Shown: positions 41,682 through 51,702, counted from the first letter of the stretch. The stretch: 64,000 nt of DNA from Kallipyga gabonensis (GCF_001286805.1 NZ_CXYV01000002.1:62001-126000), one strand, 5' to 3'. Numbers and translations are program-made. Notes: a model not told the origin generated them from the letters alone.

Positions 41682-42285
41682 GGAGGTCCTCCAGGAAGGC
41701 CCGGTAGGCCCTGCCTCGGTGGGAAATCTTGTTTTTCTCCTCGGGGCTGAGCTGGGCCAGGGACTTACCCACTTCATCGACAAAAAAGATGGGGTCATAG
41801 CCGAAGCCCCCCTTGCCTTGGCGGGCAGTCAGGATATGGCCCTCCAGCCGGCCCTCATATTCATGGATAGTCCCGTGGGCCCAGAAGGCGATGACGGTGG
41901 AGAAATGAGCCCCGCGGCGGGCTTCCTCCACCCCCTCCATAGCATGAAGAAGCTTATCCACATTGTCATCATAGGTGACGTCTTCCCCGGCGTAGCGGGC
42001 CGAGTAGACCCCGGGGGCGCCATCCAGAGCGTCGACAAAAAGGCCGGTATCGTCAGCCAGAATCCAGTAATCATCGGGATTCTTTCCGGTTTCTTTCAGG
42101 GCACGAACCAGACCCTCCACCTTAAGGTCGGCGTTTTCCCGAAGGGTCTCCCCTGTTTCTTCGACTTCAAAGTCGGCCAGTCCCAGGTCGTCCTTGGAGA
42201 AAAGTTCAAACCGGGTCGGGTCGACCAGGCGGGTCAGCTCCCTGATCTTATCTTTATTTCCTGTGGATAGGGCAATTTTCTGCAT
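41674..42285 (-). CDS. rdgB: XTP/dITP diphosphatase (RdgB/HAM1)
   Basis: The enzyme hydrolyses non-canonical purine triphosphates (XTP, dITP) to keep them out of nucleic acids. The 203-aa protein has LSTGNKDKIREL at the N-terminus, ADDTGLFVDALDGAPGVYSARYAG and GKGGFGYDPIFF, all family motifs. AAGGCAGACT precedes the ATG. It sits directly after ligA (18 bp) and is coupled to the phosphoesterase gene. Confidence 0.96.
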   Translation of the reverse strand: MQKIALSTGNKDKIRELTRLVDPTRFELFSKDDLGLADFEVEETGETLRENADLKVEGLVRALKETGKNPDDYWILADDTGLFVDALDGAPGVYSARYAGEDVTYDDNVDKLLHAMEGVEEARRGAHFSTVIAFWAHGTIHEYEGRLEGHILTARQGKGGFGYDPIFFVDEVGKSLAQLSPEEKNKISHRGRAYRAFLEDLHA

Positions 42286-42303
42286 AGTCTGCCTTCTTTC
42301 TAC

Positions 42304-44322
42304 TTAGCGAAAATACCGGTCCAGGATCTTGTCCAATTCAGAACCTTCCAGGACCTTAACTCCATTGTCCAGGGCCTTTTGCCGCTTGGATCCGGCCGAC
42401 TCCCCGGCCAGGACCAGGTCAGTCTTCCCGGATACCGACCCCGTGGCCTTTCCCCCCAGGACCCGGATCCTTTCCTCCATGTCTTTTCGGGTCAGGCCTT
42501 CCATGGTCCCGGTGACCACCAAAGTCATCCCCTCAAAAGGAAGGGAGCCCCCCTCATCCCCTGCCCGTGCTTGGGCCGCGGAAGCCTGGACTTCAATCCC
42601 CTGGGCCAGGAGGTCATCCAGAGCCTGCTTGATGTGGGAATCTTGGAAGAAATCCACCATGTTTTGGGCGGTGATTGGCCCGATGTCTTCCACCTGAGCC
42701 AAATCTTCCGGGTCGGCCCGGCGGAGCTTGTCCAGGGAGCCGAAGTAATCGGCCAGGTCCCGGGAAGCTGTCACACCGACCCCCGGAATCCCCAGAGCGT
42801 TAATAAAGGCGGAGAGGGCGGGATGCTTGGAGCCCTGAATGGCATCCAGGAGATTTTGGGCCTTCTTCTCCCCGAAACCCTCCAATTCCAGAAGGTCCTC
42901 CTTAGTTAACCGGTAGAGGTCGGCCATCTGGTCCACCTCCCGGTCCACCAACTTATCTAAAGTCTTGACAGACAGGCCCTCGATATCCATGGCCTCCCGG
43001 GAGCAGAAGTGGTTGAGCTGGCGGACCAGCTGGGGCTTGCAGGAAAGGGAGTTGGGGCAGTAGATATGGACCTTGTCGTAAACCAGGTCGGTCCCGCAGG
43101 CCGGGCAGTGGGTGGGCTTGTCGATGGGCCGGGTAACCAGGCCCTCATCCGGCATGGTCCCCAGGATTTCCGGAATCACCTCGTTAGACCGGCGAATGAG
43201 GACCCGGGCCCCCAGGGCCACCCCCTTGCGGATGATGTCGTCGTAGTTGTTGAGGGTGGCCCGTGAGACGGTGGCCCCGCCGATCTCCACGGGGTCCAGG
43301 AGGGCGGTCGGGGTGATCTTCCCCGTCCGGCCCACATTCCACTCCACCGACCGGAGGATGGTGGTGACCTCCTCGGCCTCAAACTTATAGGCCATGGCCC
43401 AGCGGGGAAACTTGGCCGTGAAGCCCAGGACCTCCCGGGTCCGGAGGTCGTTGATCTTGATGACCACCCCATCGGTCAGGACGTCCAGGCTGTGGCGGAG
43501 GCCTTCCACCTCATCAATGGCCCCCTCCACCTCATCAATCGTCCGGCAGAAGCGGGAAAAGGGGTGGACCTGGAAGCCGTTTTTCCGGAGGAAGTCAAAG
43601 ATAGCCTCCTGACTGTCGAAAATATCCTCCTCATAGTAGCCCACATTGTAGGCATAGGCGGCCAGCATTCGGGACCGGGTTACCGCCGGATCCAGGTTCC
43701 GGATGGCCCCGGCCGCCCCGTTTCGTGCGTTCTTCAAGGGAACCTCAGCCCTGGCGTTGTACTTTTCCAGGGCCGAAAGAGGCATGACCCCCTCCCCCTG
43801 GACTTCGATCTTCCCTTGGTAAGGAATCGTCAGGGGAACCGTCTGGATGGTCCGGATCTGGGCCAGGACCTCCTCCCCCACCCGGCCATTCCCCCGTGTG
43901 GCCGCCATGACCAGCTTGCCCCCGTCATAGGTCAGGTTGATGGTCAATCCGTCAAACTTAAACTCGCAGACAAAGGCCAGGTCCGGGAGAGGATCTTCCG
44001 GGTGGGCCATGTTATAGGACGAAATCTGCCTTTGGCAGCGGTCCACCCAGGCCTCCACCTCTTCACGAGACCGGACCTTGTTTAAGGAATAGAGAGGACC
44101 CAGGTGGGTATGCTTTTCAAACTCCTCCAGGACCTCTCCGCCCACCCGTTGGCTGGGCGAATCGGGCAGGACCTGGCCCGTTTCTTTCTCCAGGTCCAGG
44201 AGCTCCCGGTAGGCCCGGTCCCACTCCTCGTCGGACACCGAAGGATTGTCCAGGGTATAGTATTCCCTATTCCAACGATTCAGGCTTTCCACCAAGTCCT
44301 TCATCCGCTTTACGGGGTCCAT
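42304..44322 (-). CDS. ligA: NAD+-dependent DNA ligase
   Basis: LigA seals nicks using NAD+. The 672-aa protein has the Ia domain (NREYYTLDNPSVSDEEWDR), the adenylated Lys in CEFKFDGL, an OB domain, a zinc finger (CPAC...CPNSLSC), helix-hairpin-helix repeats and a C-terminal BRCT domain (LPFEGMTLVVTGTMEGLTRKD). Length is standard. It follows pcrA by 30 bp, the usual order in Firmicutes. Confidence 0.98.
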   Translation of the reverse strand: MDPVKRMKDLVESLNRWNREYYTLDNPSVSDEEWDRAYRELLDLEKETGQVLPDSPSQRVGGEVLEEFEKHTHLGPLYSLNKVRSREEVEAWVDRCQRQISSYNMAHPEDPLPDLAFVCEFKFDGLTINLTYDGGKLVMAATRGNGRVGEEVLAQIRTIQTVPLTIPYQGKIEVQGEGVMPLSALEKYNARAEVPLKNARNGAAGAIRNLDPAVTRSRMLAAYAYNVGYYEEDIFDSQEAIFDFLRKNGFQVHPFSRFCRTIDEVEGAIDEVEGLRHSLDVLTDGVVIKINDLRTREVLGFTAKFPRWAMAYKFEAEEVTTILRSVEWNVGRTGKITPTALLDPVEIGGATVSRATLNNYDDIIRKGVALGARVLIRRSNEVIPEILGTMPDEGLVTRPIDKPTHCPACGTDLVYDKVHIYCPNSLSCKPQLVRQLNHFCSREAMDIEGLSVKTLDKLVDREVDQMADLYRLTKEDLLELEGFGEKKAQNLLDAIQGSKHPALSAFINALGIPGVGVTASRDLADYFGSLDKLRRADPEDLAQVEDIGPITAQNMVDFFQDSHIKQALDDLLAQGIEVQASAAQARAGDEGGSLPFEGMTLVVTGTMEGLTRKDMEERIRVLGGKATGSVSGKTDLVLAGESAGSKRQKALDNGVKVLEGSELDKILDRYFR

Positions 44323-44352
44323 GTCATCCTCCCATCCTGTTTCAGCCCCACC

Positions 44353-46605
44353 CTAGGATTCCTTGGTCAGGGGGGCCAGGGCGGCATTGAGCCGCTTGAT
44401 TCCTTTTTTATCGAAGGTCACGGTCAGCTCGTCCCCGTCCTCCTTGGCCACGACGGAAACCACCGTCCCCAGGCCGAACTTCCGGTGGCGGACCTTATCC
44501 CCCACCCGGTAGGGCGTGTGGAGGGTCTCATCCAACCTCTTCTGCTTCTGGCGGACCAATTCCCGGATCCGCTCCCTCTGGCGGTCGTAGGCTCCCCGGA
44601 TCCGGGCATCCCCGAAGCTCTCCTTGCTGCTATGGGGAGTCCGCCTTCCCGGTGAGGAAGCAAAGCCTCCACCATAGGAAGCGAGATCATCAAGATCCTC
44701 TCCGACCTTCTCCAGGTGGCCCTCCAGCTCGTCGATGAATCGGGAGGGGCGTTTGGGCATGGGGGATCCGAAGACCCGCCGGACCTGGGCCCCGGACAGG
44801 TAGAGCTTCTTCTCCGCTCGGGTGATGGCCACGTACATGAGCCGGCGCTCCTCCTCTAAATGACCCTCCTCCATGGCCCGCTCGGAGGGAGCCAGGCCGT
44901 CCTCCAGGCCCGCCACATAGACGATGGGAAATTCCAGGCCCTTGGCCGAGTGCATGGTCATGAGGGTGACCCCCGACTTCCCTTCCTCGGTCTTGTCCAG
45001 GTCGGACATGAGGGCCAGGTTTTGGAGGTAATCCACGATGGTCCCTTCGGCTTCCTCATCCTGGTATTGGGCGATGGCATCGTAGAAGGCGGCGATGTTT
45101 TCCATCCGGGACCGGTCCTCCACCGCTTGTGACTTCTCCAACATAGCCTCATAGCCCGATTCCCGGTAAACAGCCTGGAAGAAGTCCGTCATGGGGCCTT
45201 GAACCTGACCGGCCAGGGAGCAAAAAAGGTCCAGGAAGGGACGGAATTTTTTCTGGAGAGACGGAGTCAGGCCGGCGAAAAGGTCCCCATCCAAAAGGGT
45301 GTCCATAAGGGAGAGGCCGTTTTCCCTCGCCAGATCCCGGAGGTCTTCCAGGCTCCGATTACCGATCCCTCGCTTGGGCTGGTTGATGATCCGGAGGAAG
45401 GCCACATCATCCGTAGGGTTGATGATGAGGGTCATGTAGGCGACCAGGTCCTTGATTTCCGCCCGGTCGTAGAACTTGAGTCCACCCACCACCCGGTAGG
45501 GGATTCCCTCCCGGATCAGGGCCTCTTCCAGGGGCCGGGACTGAGCGTTGGTCCGGTAGAGGATGGCCTGGCCCTTATAGGGGGTGATTTTGGCCTCTTC
45601 CTGAATCTTTTCCACCAGGCCAACAGCCTCCTCCGATTCCGACTGGAAGAGCCGGTATTGGATGGGAACTCCCTCTTCGTTTTCCGTCCAGAGGTTCTTC
45701 TCTTTTCTTTCCTCATTGTGGCGGATCAGGGCATTGGCGGCCTCCAGGATCCGCTTGGTTGACCGGTAGTTCTGCTCCAAAAGAAGGGTCTTGGGGGACC
45801 GGAAGTCCCGGTCAAAGTGGAGGATGTTGGAAATGTCCGCCCCCCGCCAGCCATAGATGGACTGGTCGGCATCCCCCACCAGAAAAACATGGCTGTCCTG
45901 TCCAACAAAGGACCGAATGAGGTCGTACTGGGCATGGTTGGTATCCTGGTATTCATCCACGAAGACATAGCGGAATTGGTCCCGGTAGCGGTCTCGGACT
46001 TCCGGATACTTGGTCATGAGGGTCAGCATGAATAAAATCAGGTCGTCGAAGTCCAAGGCATTATTCTTTCTCTTGGCCCCCTCATAGGCCCGGTAGACCC
46101 GGGCCACCAGGAGGTCCACCTGGTTATCCGCCCGGTCCAGGGCCTCCTCCACGGGAATCCCCCGGTTTTTCAGTAGAGAGATGGCCGAAAGGATGGCCCG
46201 GGGGCTCATCCCCTGGTCCGCATAATGCCCTTCCTTAAGAATCTGTTTGACCAGGGTGACCTGGTCTCCGGCGTCGTAGATGGTGAAGTTGGAGGCATAG
46301 CCCAGGTGAACGATCTCCCGGCGGAGGAGGCGGGAACAGATGGAGTGGAAGGTCCCGATCCATAGGGAATCCACCGGCCTGTCCAGGGCCATGGCCACCC
46401 GGTCCTTCATTTCCCCGGCGGCCTTGTTGGTGAAGGTAAAGGCCAGAACCTGCCAGGGGGCCACCCCTTTTTCCTGAATGAGATAGGCAATCCGCTGGGT
46501 GAGAACCCGGGTCTTGCCCGATCCTGCCCCCGCCAAAACCAGGAGGGAGGGATCCTCCGAGAGAACCGCTTGTTTTTGTTGGTCGTTTAATCCTTGTAGG
46601 TCCAT
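44353..46605 (-). CDS. pcrA: ATP-dependent DNA helicase PcrA/UvrD
   Basis: This SF1A 3'-5' helicase acts in repair and replication fork processing. The 750-aa protein has Walker A LAGAGSGKT, the VDEYQDTN box, GDADQSIYGWRGA (motif III), RSTKRILEAAN, TMHSAKGLEFPIVYVAG (motif V) and VAITRAEKKLYL (motif VI), and a C-terminal Tudor-like end (YRVGDKVRHRKFGLGTVV) typical of PcrA. ATG at 46605 is used although the ribosome site is weak; a TTG lies two codons upstream. It abuts the PHP gene. Confidence 0.97.
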   Translation of the reverse strand: MDLQGLNDQQKQAVLSEDPSLLVLAGAGSGKTRVLTQRIAYLIQEKGVAPWQVLAFTFTNKAAGEMKDRVAMALDRPVDSLWIGTFHSICSRLLRREIVHLGYASNFTIYDAGDQVTLVKQILKEGHYADQGMSPRAILSAISLLKNRGIPVEEALDRADNQVDLLVARVYRAYEGAKRKNNALDFDDLILFMLTLMTKYPEVRDRYRDQFRYVFVDEYQDTNHAQYDLIRSFVGQDSHVFLVGDADQSIYGWRGADISNILHFDRDFRSPKTLLLEQNYRSTKRILEAANALIRHNEERKEKNLWTENEEGVPIQYRLFQSESEEAVGLVEKIQEEAKITPYKGQAILYRTNAQSRPLEEALIREGIPYRVVGGLKFYDRAEIKDLVAYMTLIINPTDDVAFLRIINQPKRGIGNRSLEDLRDLARENGLSLMDTLLDGDLFAGLTPSLQKKFRPFLDLFCSLAGQVQGPMTDFFQAVYRESGYEAMLEKSQAVEDRSRMENIAAFYDAIAQYQDEEAEGTIVDYLQNLALMSDLDKTEEGKSGVTLMTMHSAKGLEFPIVYVAGLEDGLAPSERAMEEGHLEEERRLMYVAITRAEKKLYLSGAQVRRVFGSPMPKRPSRFIDELEGHLEKVGEDLDDLASYGGGFASSPGRRTPHSSKESFGDARIRGAYDRQRERIRELVRQKQKRLDETLHTPYRVGDKVRHRKFGLGTVVSVVAKEDGDELTVTFDKKGIKRLNAALAPLTKES

Positions 46606-46611
46606 AGACAA

Positions 46612-47340
46612 TTACAGGCTCCGTCCCAAAAGTTTTTCCAGCTTTTTCCAGGAAGTATTGATGATGAGTTCTCCAGGAAAATCCAATTCTTCCAAGACGG
46701 CCCGGGTGTCGGTGAAATCACCCACAGCAGGAGCAATGTGAGAATCGGTGTTGAGGATGACCGGGACTTCTTTGTCCATACAAATCTTCAAAATGGACCG
46801 GATATTTTCCTGAGAATTCACCCGGTAGTTGTCAGGGCCCAGGGAGGAGTTGTTGATTTCCAAGGCCCGGCCCAGGTCCTTGACCGCATCGACCAAGGCC
46901 TCATAGTCAGAAGGATATTGACCGTCATCCACGTGACCCAGGATCTTCACTTCGGGATATTTTTCCAGACAGTGGATGTAGGCATCCGTAAAATCCGTCC
47001 GGCTGCCGGATTCCCTATCGAAAATATGGCCATGGAGGCTGGCGATGGCATAGTCCACCCGGTCAAACAGGTCGGGTTCGATCAGGTCTCCCTGGTGGTT
47101 TTTGATGTTGAGTTCCACCCCCTTCAACAAACGAACTCCCTCTAAGTAATCGGGGAGGACATCGATATTGAGCCAATAGTCACGGTTGGTCGTGTTGGGC
47201 ATCCCGTAAGCGTGGTCGCTGATCCCCATGATCTCAAGGCCCGCTGCCTTAGCAGCTCGAGCATTTTCCGTGACGGTGGAATAGGCATGGACGGAAGCCA
47301 GGGAATGGGTGTGGAGGTCCATGATGAAATTTCTAGCCAT
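46612..47340 (-). CDS. PHP-domain phosphatase (YcdX-like)
   Basis: The 243-aa protein is a single PHP domain: DLHTHSLAS, GISDHAYGMP, GVELNIKN, ASLHG and LNTDSHIAP supply the usual metal ligands. YcdX-type proteins are trinuclear-metal phosphatases. The start at 47340 follows AGAAGGAGATACT. It sits between tsaD and pcrA in the long operon, which does not tell its substrate. Confidence 0.88.
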   Translation of the reverse strand: MARNFIMDLHTHSLASVHAYSTVTENARAAKAAGLEIMGISDHAYGMPNTTNRDYWLNIDVLPDYLEGVRLLKGVELNIKNHQGDLIEPDLFDRVDYAIASLHGHIFDRESGSRTDFTDAYIHCLEKYPEVKILGHVDDGQYPSDYEALVDAVKDLGRALEINNSSLGPDNYRVNSQENIRSILKICMDKEVPVILNTDSHIAPAVGDFTDTRAVLEELDFPGELIINTSWKKLEKLLGRSL

Positions 47341-47351
47341 AGTATCTCCTT

Positions 47352-48356
47352 CTAAAGGCCCAGGTTGGGATCGGCGGTAAAAGCCGGATCCGAGGGGCCT
47401 CGGTTGATATAGTGATAATAACCGGCCGAACCGATCATGGCCGCGTTGTCCGTACAAAGGTCCAAGGGAGGCACATAGAAGTCCACCCCCCTGCTTTGGC
47501 AGGCCTTGACCAGGTTCTCCCGAAGAGGACCGTTGGCAGCCACTCCGCCGGACAGGCAAAGGGTCTTAAAGCCGGTATCCTCCAAAAGATGGATGGATTT
47601 TTGGGTGAGGACATCGATGACCGCATCCTGAAATCCCCTGGCCACATCGGCCTTGTTGATGGGGAGACCCTTTTGATCCTGGTGGTGACAGTAGTTGATG
47701 ACTGCCGTCTTGAGGCCGGAGAAGGAGAAATCGTAGCCGTCTTCCTTCTTCATCATGGCCCGGGGAAAGTCCACGGCACCCGGCCGACCCTCCATGGCCA
47801 GCTGTTGAACCTTAGGACCGCCGGGATAGCCCATGCCCAGGACCCGGGAGACCTTGTCAAAGCTTTCCCCGGCGGCATCATCCCGGGTGGATCCTACGAC
47901 GACATAGTCTGTATACCCATCCACCCGACAAAGGTAGGTGTGGCCGCCGGAAACCACCAGGGCAATGAAGGGGGGCTCCAGGTCAGGGTGTACCAGGTAA
48001 TTGGCACAGATGTGACCCTCCATGTGGTTGACGCCCACAATGGGAATGTCCAAAACAAAGGACATGGCCTTGGCAGCGGAAATGCCCACGAGGAGGGCTC
48101 CGATCAGGCCGGGTCCCCGGGTGACGGAGACCAGGTCGATGTCTCCGGGCTTGAGCCCGGTCTCCTCAAAGGCCATGGCCAGGATCCGATTAACCGCCTC
48201 CAAATGCTTCCGGGAGGCAATTTCCGGCACCACACCACCATAGAGGGCATGGGTGGCGATTTGTGTCGATACCAAATTGCAGAGAACCTTCCGTCCATCC
48301 TCCAGGATGGCTACGGAAGTCTCATCACAAGACGATTCTATGGCCAGTGAAATCAT
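47352..48356 (-). CDS. tsaD: tRNA N6-adenosine threonylcarbamoyltransferase TsaD
   Basis: TsaD transfers the threonylcarbamoyl group to A37 of ANN-decoding tRNAs, together with TsaB and TsaE. The 334-aa ASKHA protein has AIESSCDETSVAI, the metal motif VNHMEGH and SGGHTYLCRVDGY, and SGGVAANGPLREN. Its start overlaps the rimI stop (ATGA). The gene order tsaE-tsaB-rimI-tsaD is conserved across Firmicutes. Confidence 0.98.
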   Translation of the reverse strand: MISLAIESSCDETSVAILEDGRKVLCNLVSTQIATHALYGGVVPEIASRKHLEAVNRILAMAFEETGLKPGDIDLVSVTRGPGLIGALLVGISAAKAMSFVLDIPIVGVNHMEGHICANYLVHPDLEPPFIALVVSGGHTYLCRVDGYTDYVVVGSTRDDAAGESFDKVSRVLGMGYPGGPKVQQLAMEGRPGAVDFPRAMMKKEDGYDFSFSGLKTAVINYCHHQDQKGLPINKADVARGFQDAVIDVLTQKSIHLLEDTGFKTLCLSGGVAANGPLRENLVKACQSRGVDFYVPPLDLCTDNAAMIGSAGYYHYINRGPSDPAFTADPNLGL

Positions 48357-48844
48357 GCCTTCTCCTTCTTTTTTCTCATCACATAGGCATCCACGCCGAT
48401 CTTGGCATAGTAGTTTCGGCGGATGGCCACTTTTTCAAAACCGAATTTTTCATACATAGCAATTGCCGGAAGGTTGTTGACCGCTACTTCCAGAAAGCAG
48501 TCCTCCGACCCCCTGCCAAAGGAGGAGGCGAGGAAATCCTCCAGCAAGCGGGACCCGATCCCCTTCCCCCGAAATTCCAGATCCACCCCGATTTTATTGA
48601 GGGAGGATTCGCCCGCCACGTGCCAGGCGGTATAGTAGCCGACCACCTTACCCTGATAGACGGAAACCAGGCAGGTCGTCCGGCCGTTTTCCACCAGTTC
48701 CTCTTCAAAAAACTCCCGGGTCCAGGGAAAGGGAAAGGACTGTCTTTCGATGAAAAGCACCCGGTCCAGGTCCTCCCTGACCATGGGGCGGATCCGGTTC
48801 TGACTCAAGACGAGGTTGGGGATCGCTGTTTCACCGGTTCTCAT
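48353..48844 (-). CDS. rimI: Ribosomal-protein-alanine N-acetyltransferase RimI
   Basis: RimI is a GNAT enzyme acetylating the N-terminus of ribosomal protein S18. The 163-aa protein has the IRPMVREDLDRVLFIERQSFP start, the acetyl-CoA loop VDLEFRGKGIGSRLLEDFL and LEVAVNNLPAIAMYEKFGFE. It overlaps both neighbours (14 and 4 bp), so translation is tightly coupled with the tsa genes. Confidence 0.94.
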   Translation of the reverse strand: MRTGETAIPNLVLSQNRIRPMVREDLDRVLFIERQSFPFPWTREFFEEELVENGRTTCLVSVYQGKVVGYYTAWHVAGESSLNKIGVDLEFRGKGIGSRLLEDFLASSFGRGSEDCFLEVAVNNLPAIAMYEKFGFEKVAIRRNYYAKIGVDAYVMRKKKEKA

Positions 48845-49610
48845 GCCGACTCCGATCCAATTCGGCCTGGGACTTGCGGAGGTAGTTGGGGGTCAGGTCC
48901 AGGGGAGAATCCGAATGACCCCGGTCCAAACGGGCGGCGGCCAGCCGGGCGATGGACCGAATGGGAGACAGGCGACCCTGACCCTGATAGATGACCGAAG
49001 GAAAATCCGCCCGGTCCACCAGATAGGGATGGGTGGCCATCCCCTTGCCGGAGAAGACCACACCGGAATGGACCCCCTCTTCCACCAGCCGGGTCAGTTT
49101 TTCCAGGAAGTCTTCCTGGTAGTAGAGGGCTTCCGGGATGAGGGGAGCGGACATGAGGTCTGTCTCCTTAGGACTGCCAAATCCCTCCGCTGGAGGCGGA
49201 TAAGCGGCAGCAAAGATTCGGTTGGCCCTGGCGTCGATGACGGGAACCCGGAGGAAGCCCTTGTCCCCATCCGCCTCCATGGCCAGGGCGGCCAGGGAAG
49301 AGATCCCCACTACGGGCTTGCCGGAAAACTGGCCCATAGTCTTGGCCATGGTCACCCCAATCCGGAGGCCGGTAAAGGAGCCCGGTCCCTTGGCACAGGC
49401 AAAGGCATCGATGTCATCAGGAGAAAGCCCCGCCCCCTTGACCATGTCGTCTAAAATCGGGATGAGAGCCTCGGCCTGACGTTGGTCCTCCTCAAGAAGG
49501 GTCACCGCCTCAAAGGTCCCTTCCCGGGATCCCCGGGGAGAGTCCGGCTTCCAGGTGTAAATGGCGGCCCCGGTTGATGAAGTTGTCGTATCAATGGCAA
49601 GCAGTCTCAT
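48831..49610 (-). CDS. tsaB: tRNA t6A biosynthesis protein TsaB
   Basis: TsaB is the inactive ASKHA partner of TsaD. The 259-aa protein begins MRLLAIDTTTSSTGAAIY and has IDAFACAKGPGSFTGLRIGVTMAKTMGQ and VVGISSLAALA, the family markers. It is coupled to tsaE (ATGA overlap) and to rimI (14 bp overlap). Confidence 0.95.
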   Translation of the reverse strand: MRLLAIDTTTSSTGAAIYTWKPDSPRGSREGTFEAVTLLEEDQRQAEALIPILDDMVKGAGLSPDDIDAFACAKGPGSFTGLRIGVTMAKTMGQFSGKPVVGISSLAALAMEADGDKGFLRVPVIDARANRIFAAAYPPPAEGFGSPKETDLMSAPLIPEALYYQEDFLEKLTRLVEEGVHSGVVFSGKGMATHPYLVDRADFPSVIYQGQGRLSPIRSIARLAAARLDRGHSDSPLDLTPNYLRKSQAELDRSRHENR

Positions 49611-50014
49611 CGGATGTCCACCTCCCTTTCTTCACCTTCCCCCTTAGTAATGGAAACCCAAATGGTATGGGGGGGAAGATAGTCCCCGGCCCGGTCGGGC
49701 CATTCTACAAAAGCCAGCCCATGGTCCGAATAGAAGGCCTCCTCGTAGTTGAGGTCCTCGATCTCCTCAGGCTCCTCCAACCGGTAAAGATCCATGTGGT
49801 AGAGGGGACCCCGGTCGGTCTTATAGGCATGGATAAGGTCGAAGGTAGGGGAAGTAATCTGGCCTTCCACCCCCAAAGCCCGGGCAATCCACCGGACCAT
49901 CTGGGTCTTCCCGGCACCCAAATCGCCGTCCAAGGCAACCACCGTTCCCGCTTCCAATCCCTTCAAAAAATCCAGGGTCCATGCCTTCATCTCTTCTTTA
50001 TTTTCAATATGCAT
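49607..50014 (-). CDS. tsaE: tRNA t6A biosynthesis ATPase TsaE
   Basis: TsaE is the ATPase that resets the TsaBD complex. The 135-aa protein has the P-loop DGDLGAGKTQ, SPTFDLIHAY and YHMDLYRLEEPEE, and VEWPDRAGDYLP. The ATG at 50014 follows GAGGAAGCGAGTCATT; the one at 50032 has no ribosome site. It starts the long minus-strand run and is divergent from murJ. Confidence 0.95.
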   Translation of the reverse strand: MHIENKEEMKAWTLDFLKGLEAGTVVALDGDLGAGKTQMVRWIARALGVEGQITSPTFDLIHAYKTDRGPLYHMDLYRLEEPEEIEDLNYEEAFYSDHGLAFVEWPDRAGDYLPPHTIWVSITKGEGEEREVDIR

Positions 50015-50166
50015 AATGACTCGCTTCCTCATTAAAGAAATACAGGATCTCCTCCCCCTTCATTCTGAAAAAAGAGGACCCACTATCTATTATAACCGAC
50101 CGGGCAAGACTTGTTCCTAAAGCCTTCCACTTGTGATACACTCAATGAATCAGAAAAGGAGGGTCT

Positions 50167-51702
50167 ATGGGTTCCATTGCATTTCAATTGATGGTCATCA
50201 CCATCGTTTCCAAGTTTACCGGCCTCTTCCGTGAGGTGTTTTTTGGGGCGGTCTTCGGGACCTCCATCATTAAGGATATCTACGTCATCACCAACTCTCT
50301 GACAGCTATCCTCTTTTCCTATCTTTTTGTTTCCACCCAGACCACCTTCATCCCCATGTATAACAATGTCCTGTCCAAGAAGGACCGGAAGGCCGCCGAC
50401 CACTTCACTTCCAACCTGACCAACACCCTGGTCCTCCTGGCCGGCCTGGTCATCCTCTTAACCTGGATTTTTGCTGGCCCTCTCGCCCGGATCATTGCCC
50501 CCGGTTTCTCCCCGGAAAACATCGCCAGGACCGCCGAATTCCTCCGGATTGTCGTGGTCGGCATCCTCTTCTCCGCCATCAATGCCGCCCCCATCTCCTA
50601 CCTGAACATCTATGACAACTTCGCCACCCCGGCCACCACCGGGATCCTCATGAACATCATCCTGGTGGCCTTTGCCTACGTCGCAGCCAAACAGGATTCC
50701 ATGGTCCTCCTGGCTGTGGGAGCCGTGGCCGCTAAGGGCCTCCAATATGCCTTCTTCCCCCGGGCCATGCGGAAAACCGGCTACCGCCACTCCCGAGTCC
50801 TTGACCCCAAAGACCCCTTTATTCGAGAAGCCCTTCTGATTGCCCTCCCGGCCATTTTCTCCATCCTGGTCAATGACCTCTCGGTTATCATCGACAAGTC
50901 CATCGCCTCCGCCATCGTCTCCGAAGGCGGGGTCTCCGCCATGGACTATGCCGCCAAACTCATCGACTTTGTCCAGGGCATCGTGGTCGTCTCTATTGTC
51001 ACCGCCTCCTACCCCCGGATGTCCCGCCTGGGTCAGGACCGGACCATGCGATCCCGTTTCAAGCGTCTGACCCAGCAGGCCGTCTCCTCCGGCGCCCTCC
51101 TGGTCGTCCCCTCGGTGGCCGGCCTCATGCTCTTTGCCACCCCCATCACCCGTCTCTTCTTCGAACGCGGGGCCTTCACCGCCGAGTCCACCGCCATGGT
51201 CTCCACCATCCTCTTCTGGTATGCCCCCTCCCTCCTCTTCATCCTCTTCTCTCAAGTCTACACCCGAGCCTTCTACTCCCTCAAAGATACCCGAACCCCC
51301 CTGATTGCCGGAGCCATTCAAGTGGCTATCGACATCATTCTGAACTTCATCCTGTCTTACTTCTTCGGCTTGAGCGGTCTGGCCGCCTCCACCACCATCG
51401 GAGCCATCGCCGGATCCCTCCTTCTTATGACCTTCCTCCGAATCAAGATCGGCCCCCTGGGTCTAAGCCGGATGGGGAAGTCCCTGGCCAAGATCTTCAT
51501 GGCCACCCTGGCTATGGGTCTGGCTTCCTGGGCTGTCTATCGCTTCCTCCCCTTGACTTCGGATAACCTCCGCTTCGTCCTCGCCCTCCTGGTCGCCATC
51601 CTGACCTACCTGGTCGTCGTTATCGCCCTCCGGATCCCGGAAGCCCAACACCTGGCCCTCCGGGCTATCGAGCGCCTGGAAGCCCACTTCCCCGACCGGT
51701 AA
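50167..51702 (+). CDS. murJ: Lipid II flippase MurJ
   Basis: MurJ moves lipid II across the membrane for wall synthesis. The 511-aa protein has about 14 helices and the MVF family core: FREVFFGAVFGTS near the N-terminus, AAPISYLNIYDNFATPATTG, KSIASAIVSEGGVSAMDYAAKL and ERGAFTAEST, with FYSLKDTRTPL. The first of the usual N-terminal helices is shorter. AAAGGAGGGTCT precedes the ATG. It is convergent with galE. Confidence 0.93.
   Translation: MGSIAFQLMVITIVSKFTGLFREVFFGAVFGTSIIKDIYVITNSLTAILFSYLFVSTQTTFIPMYNNVLSKKDRKAADHFTSNLTNTLVLLAGLVILLTWIFAGPLARIIAPGFSPENIARTAEFLRIVVVGILFSAINAAPISYLNIYDNFATPATTGILMNIILVAFAYVAAKQDSMVLLAVGAVAAKGLQYAFFPRAMRKTGYRHSRVLDPKDPFIREALLIALPAIFSILVNDLSVIIDKSIASAIVSEGGVSAMDYAAKLIDFVQGIVVVSIVTASYPRMSRLGQDRTMRSRFKRLTQQAVSSGALLVVPSVAGLMLFATPITRLFFERGAFTAESTAMVSTILFWYAPSLLFILFSQVYTRAFYSLKDTRTPLIAGAIQVAIDIILNFILSYFFGLSGLAASTTIGAIAGSLLLMTFLRIKIGPLGLSRMGKSLAKIFMATLAMGLASWAVYRFLPLTSDNLRFVLALLVAILTYLVVVIALRIPEAQHLALRAIERLEAHFPDR

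Noticed and set aside
47412-48350. Plus-strand 312-codon frame opposite tsaD
   Set aside because: tsaD is complete and coupled to rimI; the antisense frame has no ribosome site.
50458-51321. Minus-strand 287-codon frame opposite murJ
   Set aside because: Low-complexity Gly/Asp/Glu-rich antisense of a membrane protein.
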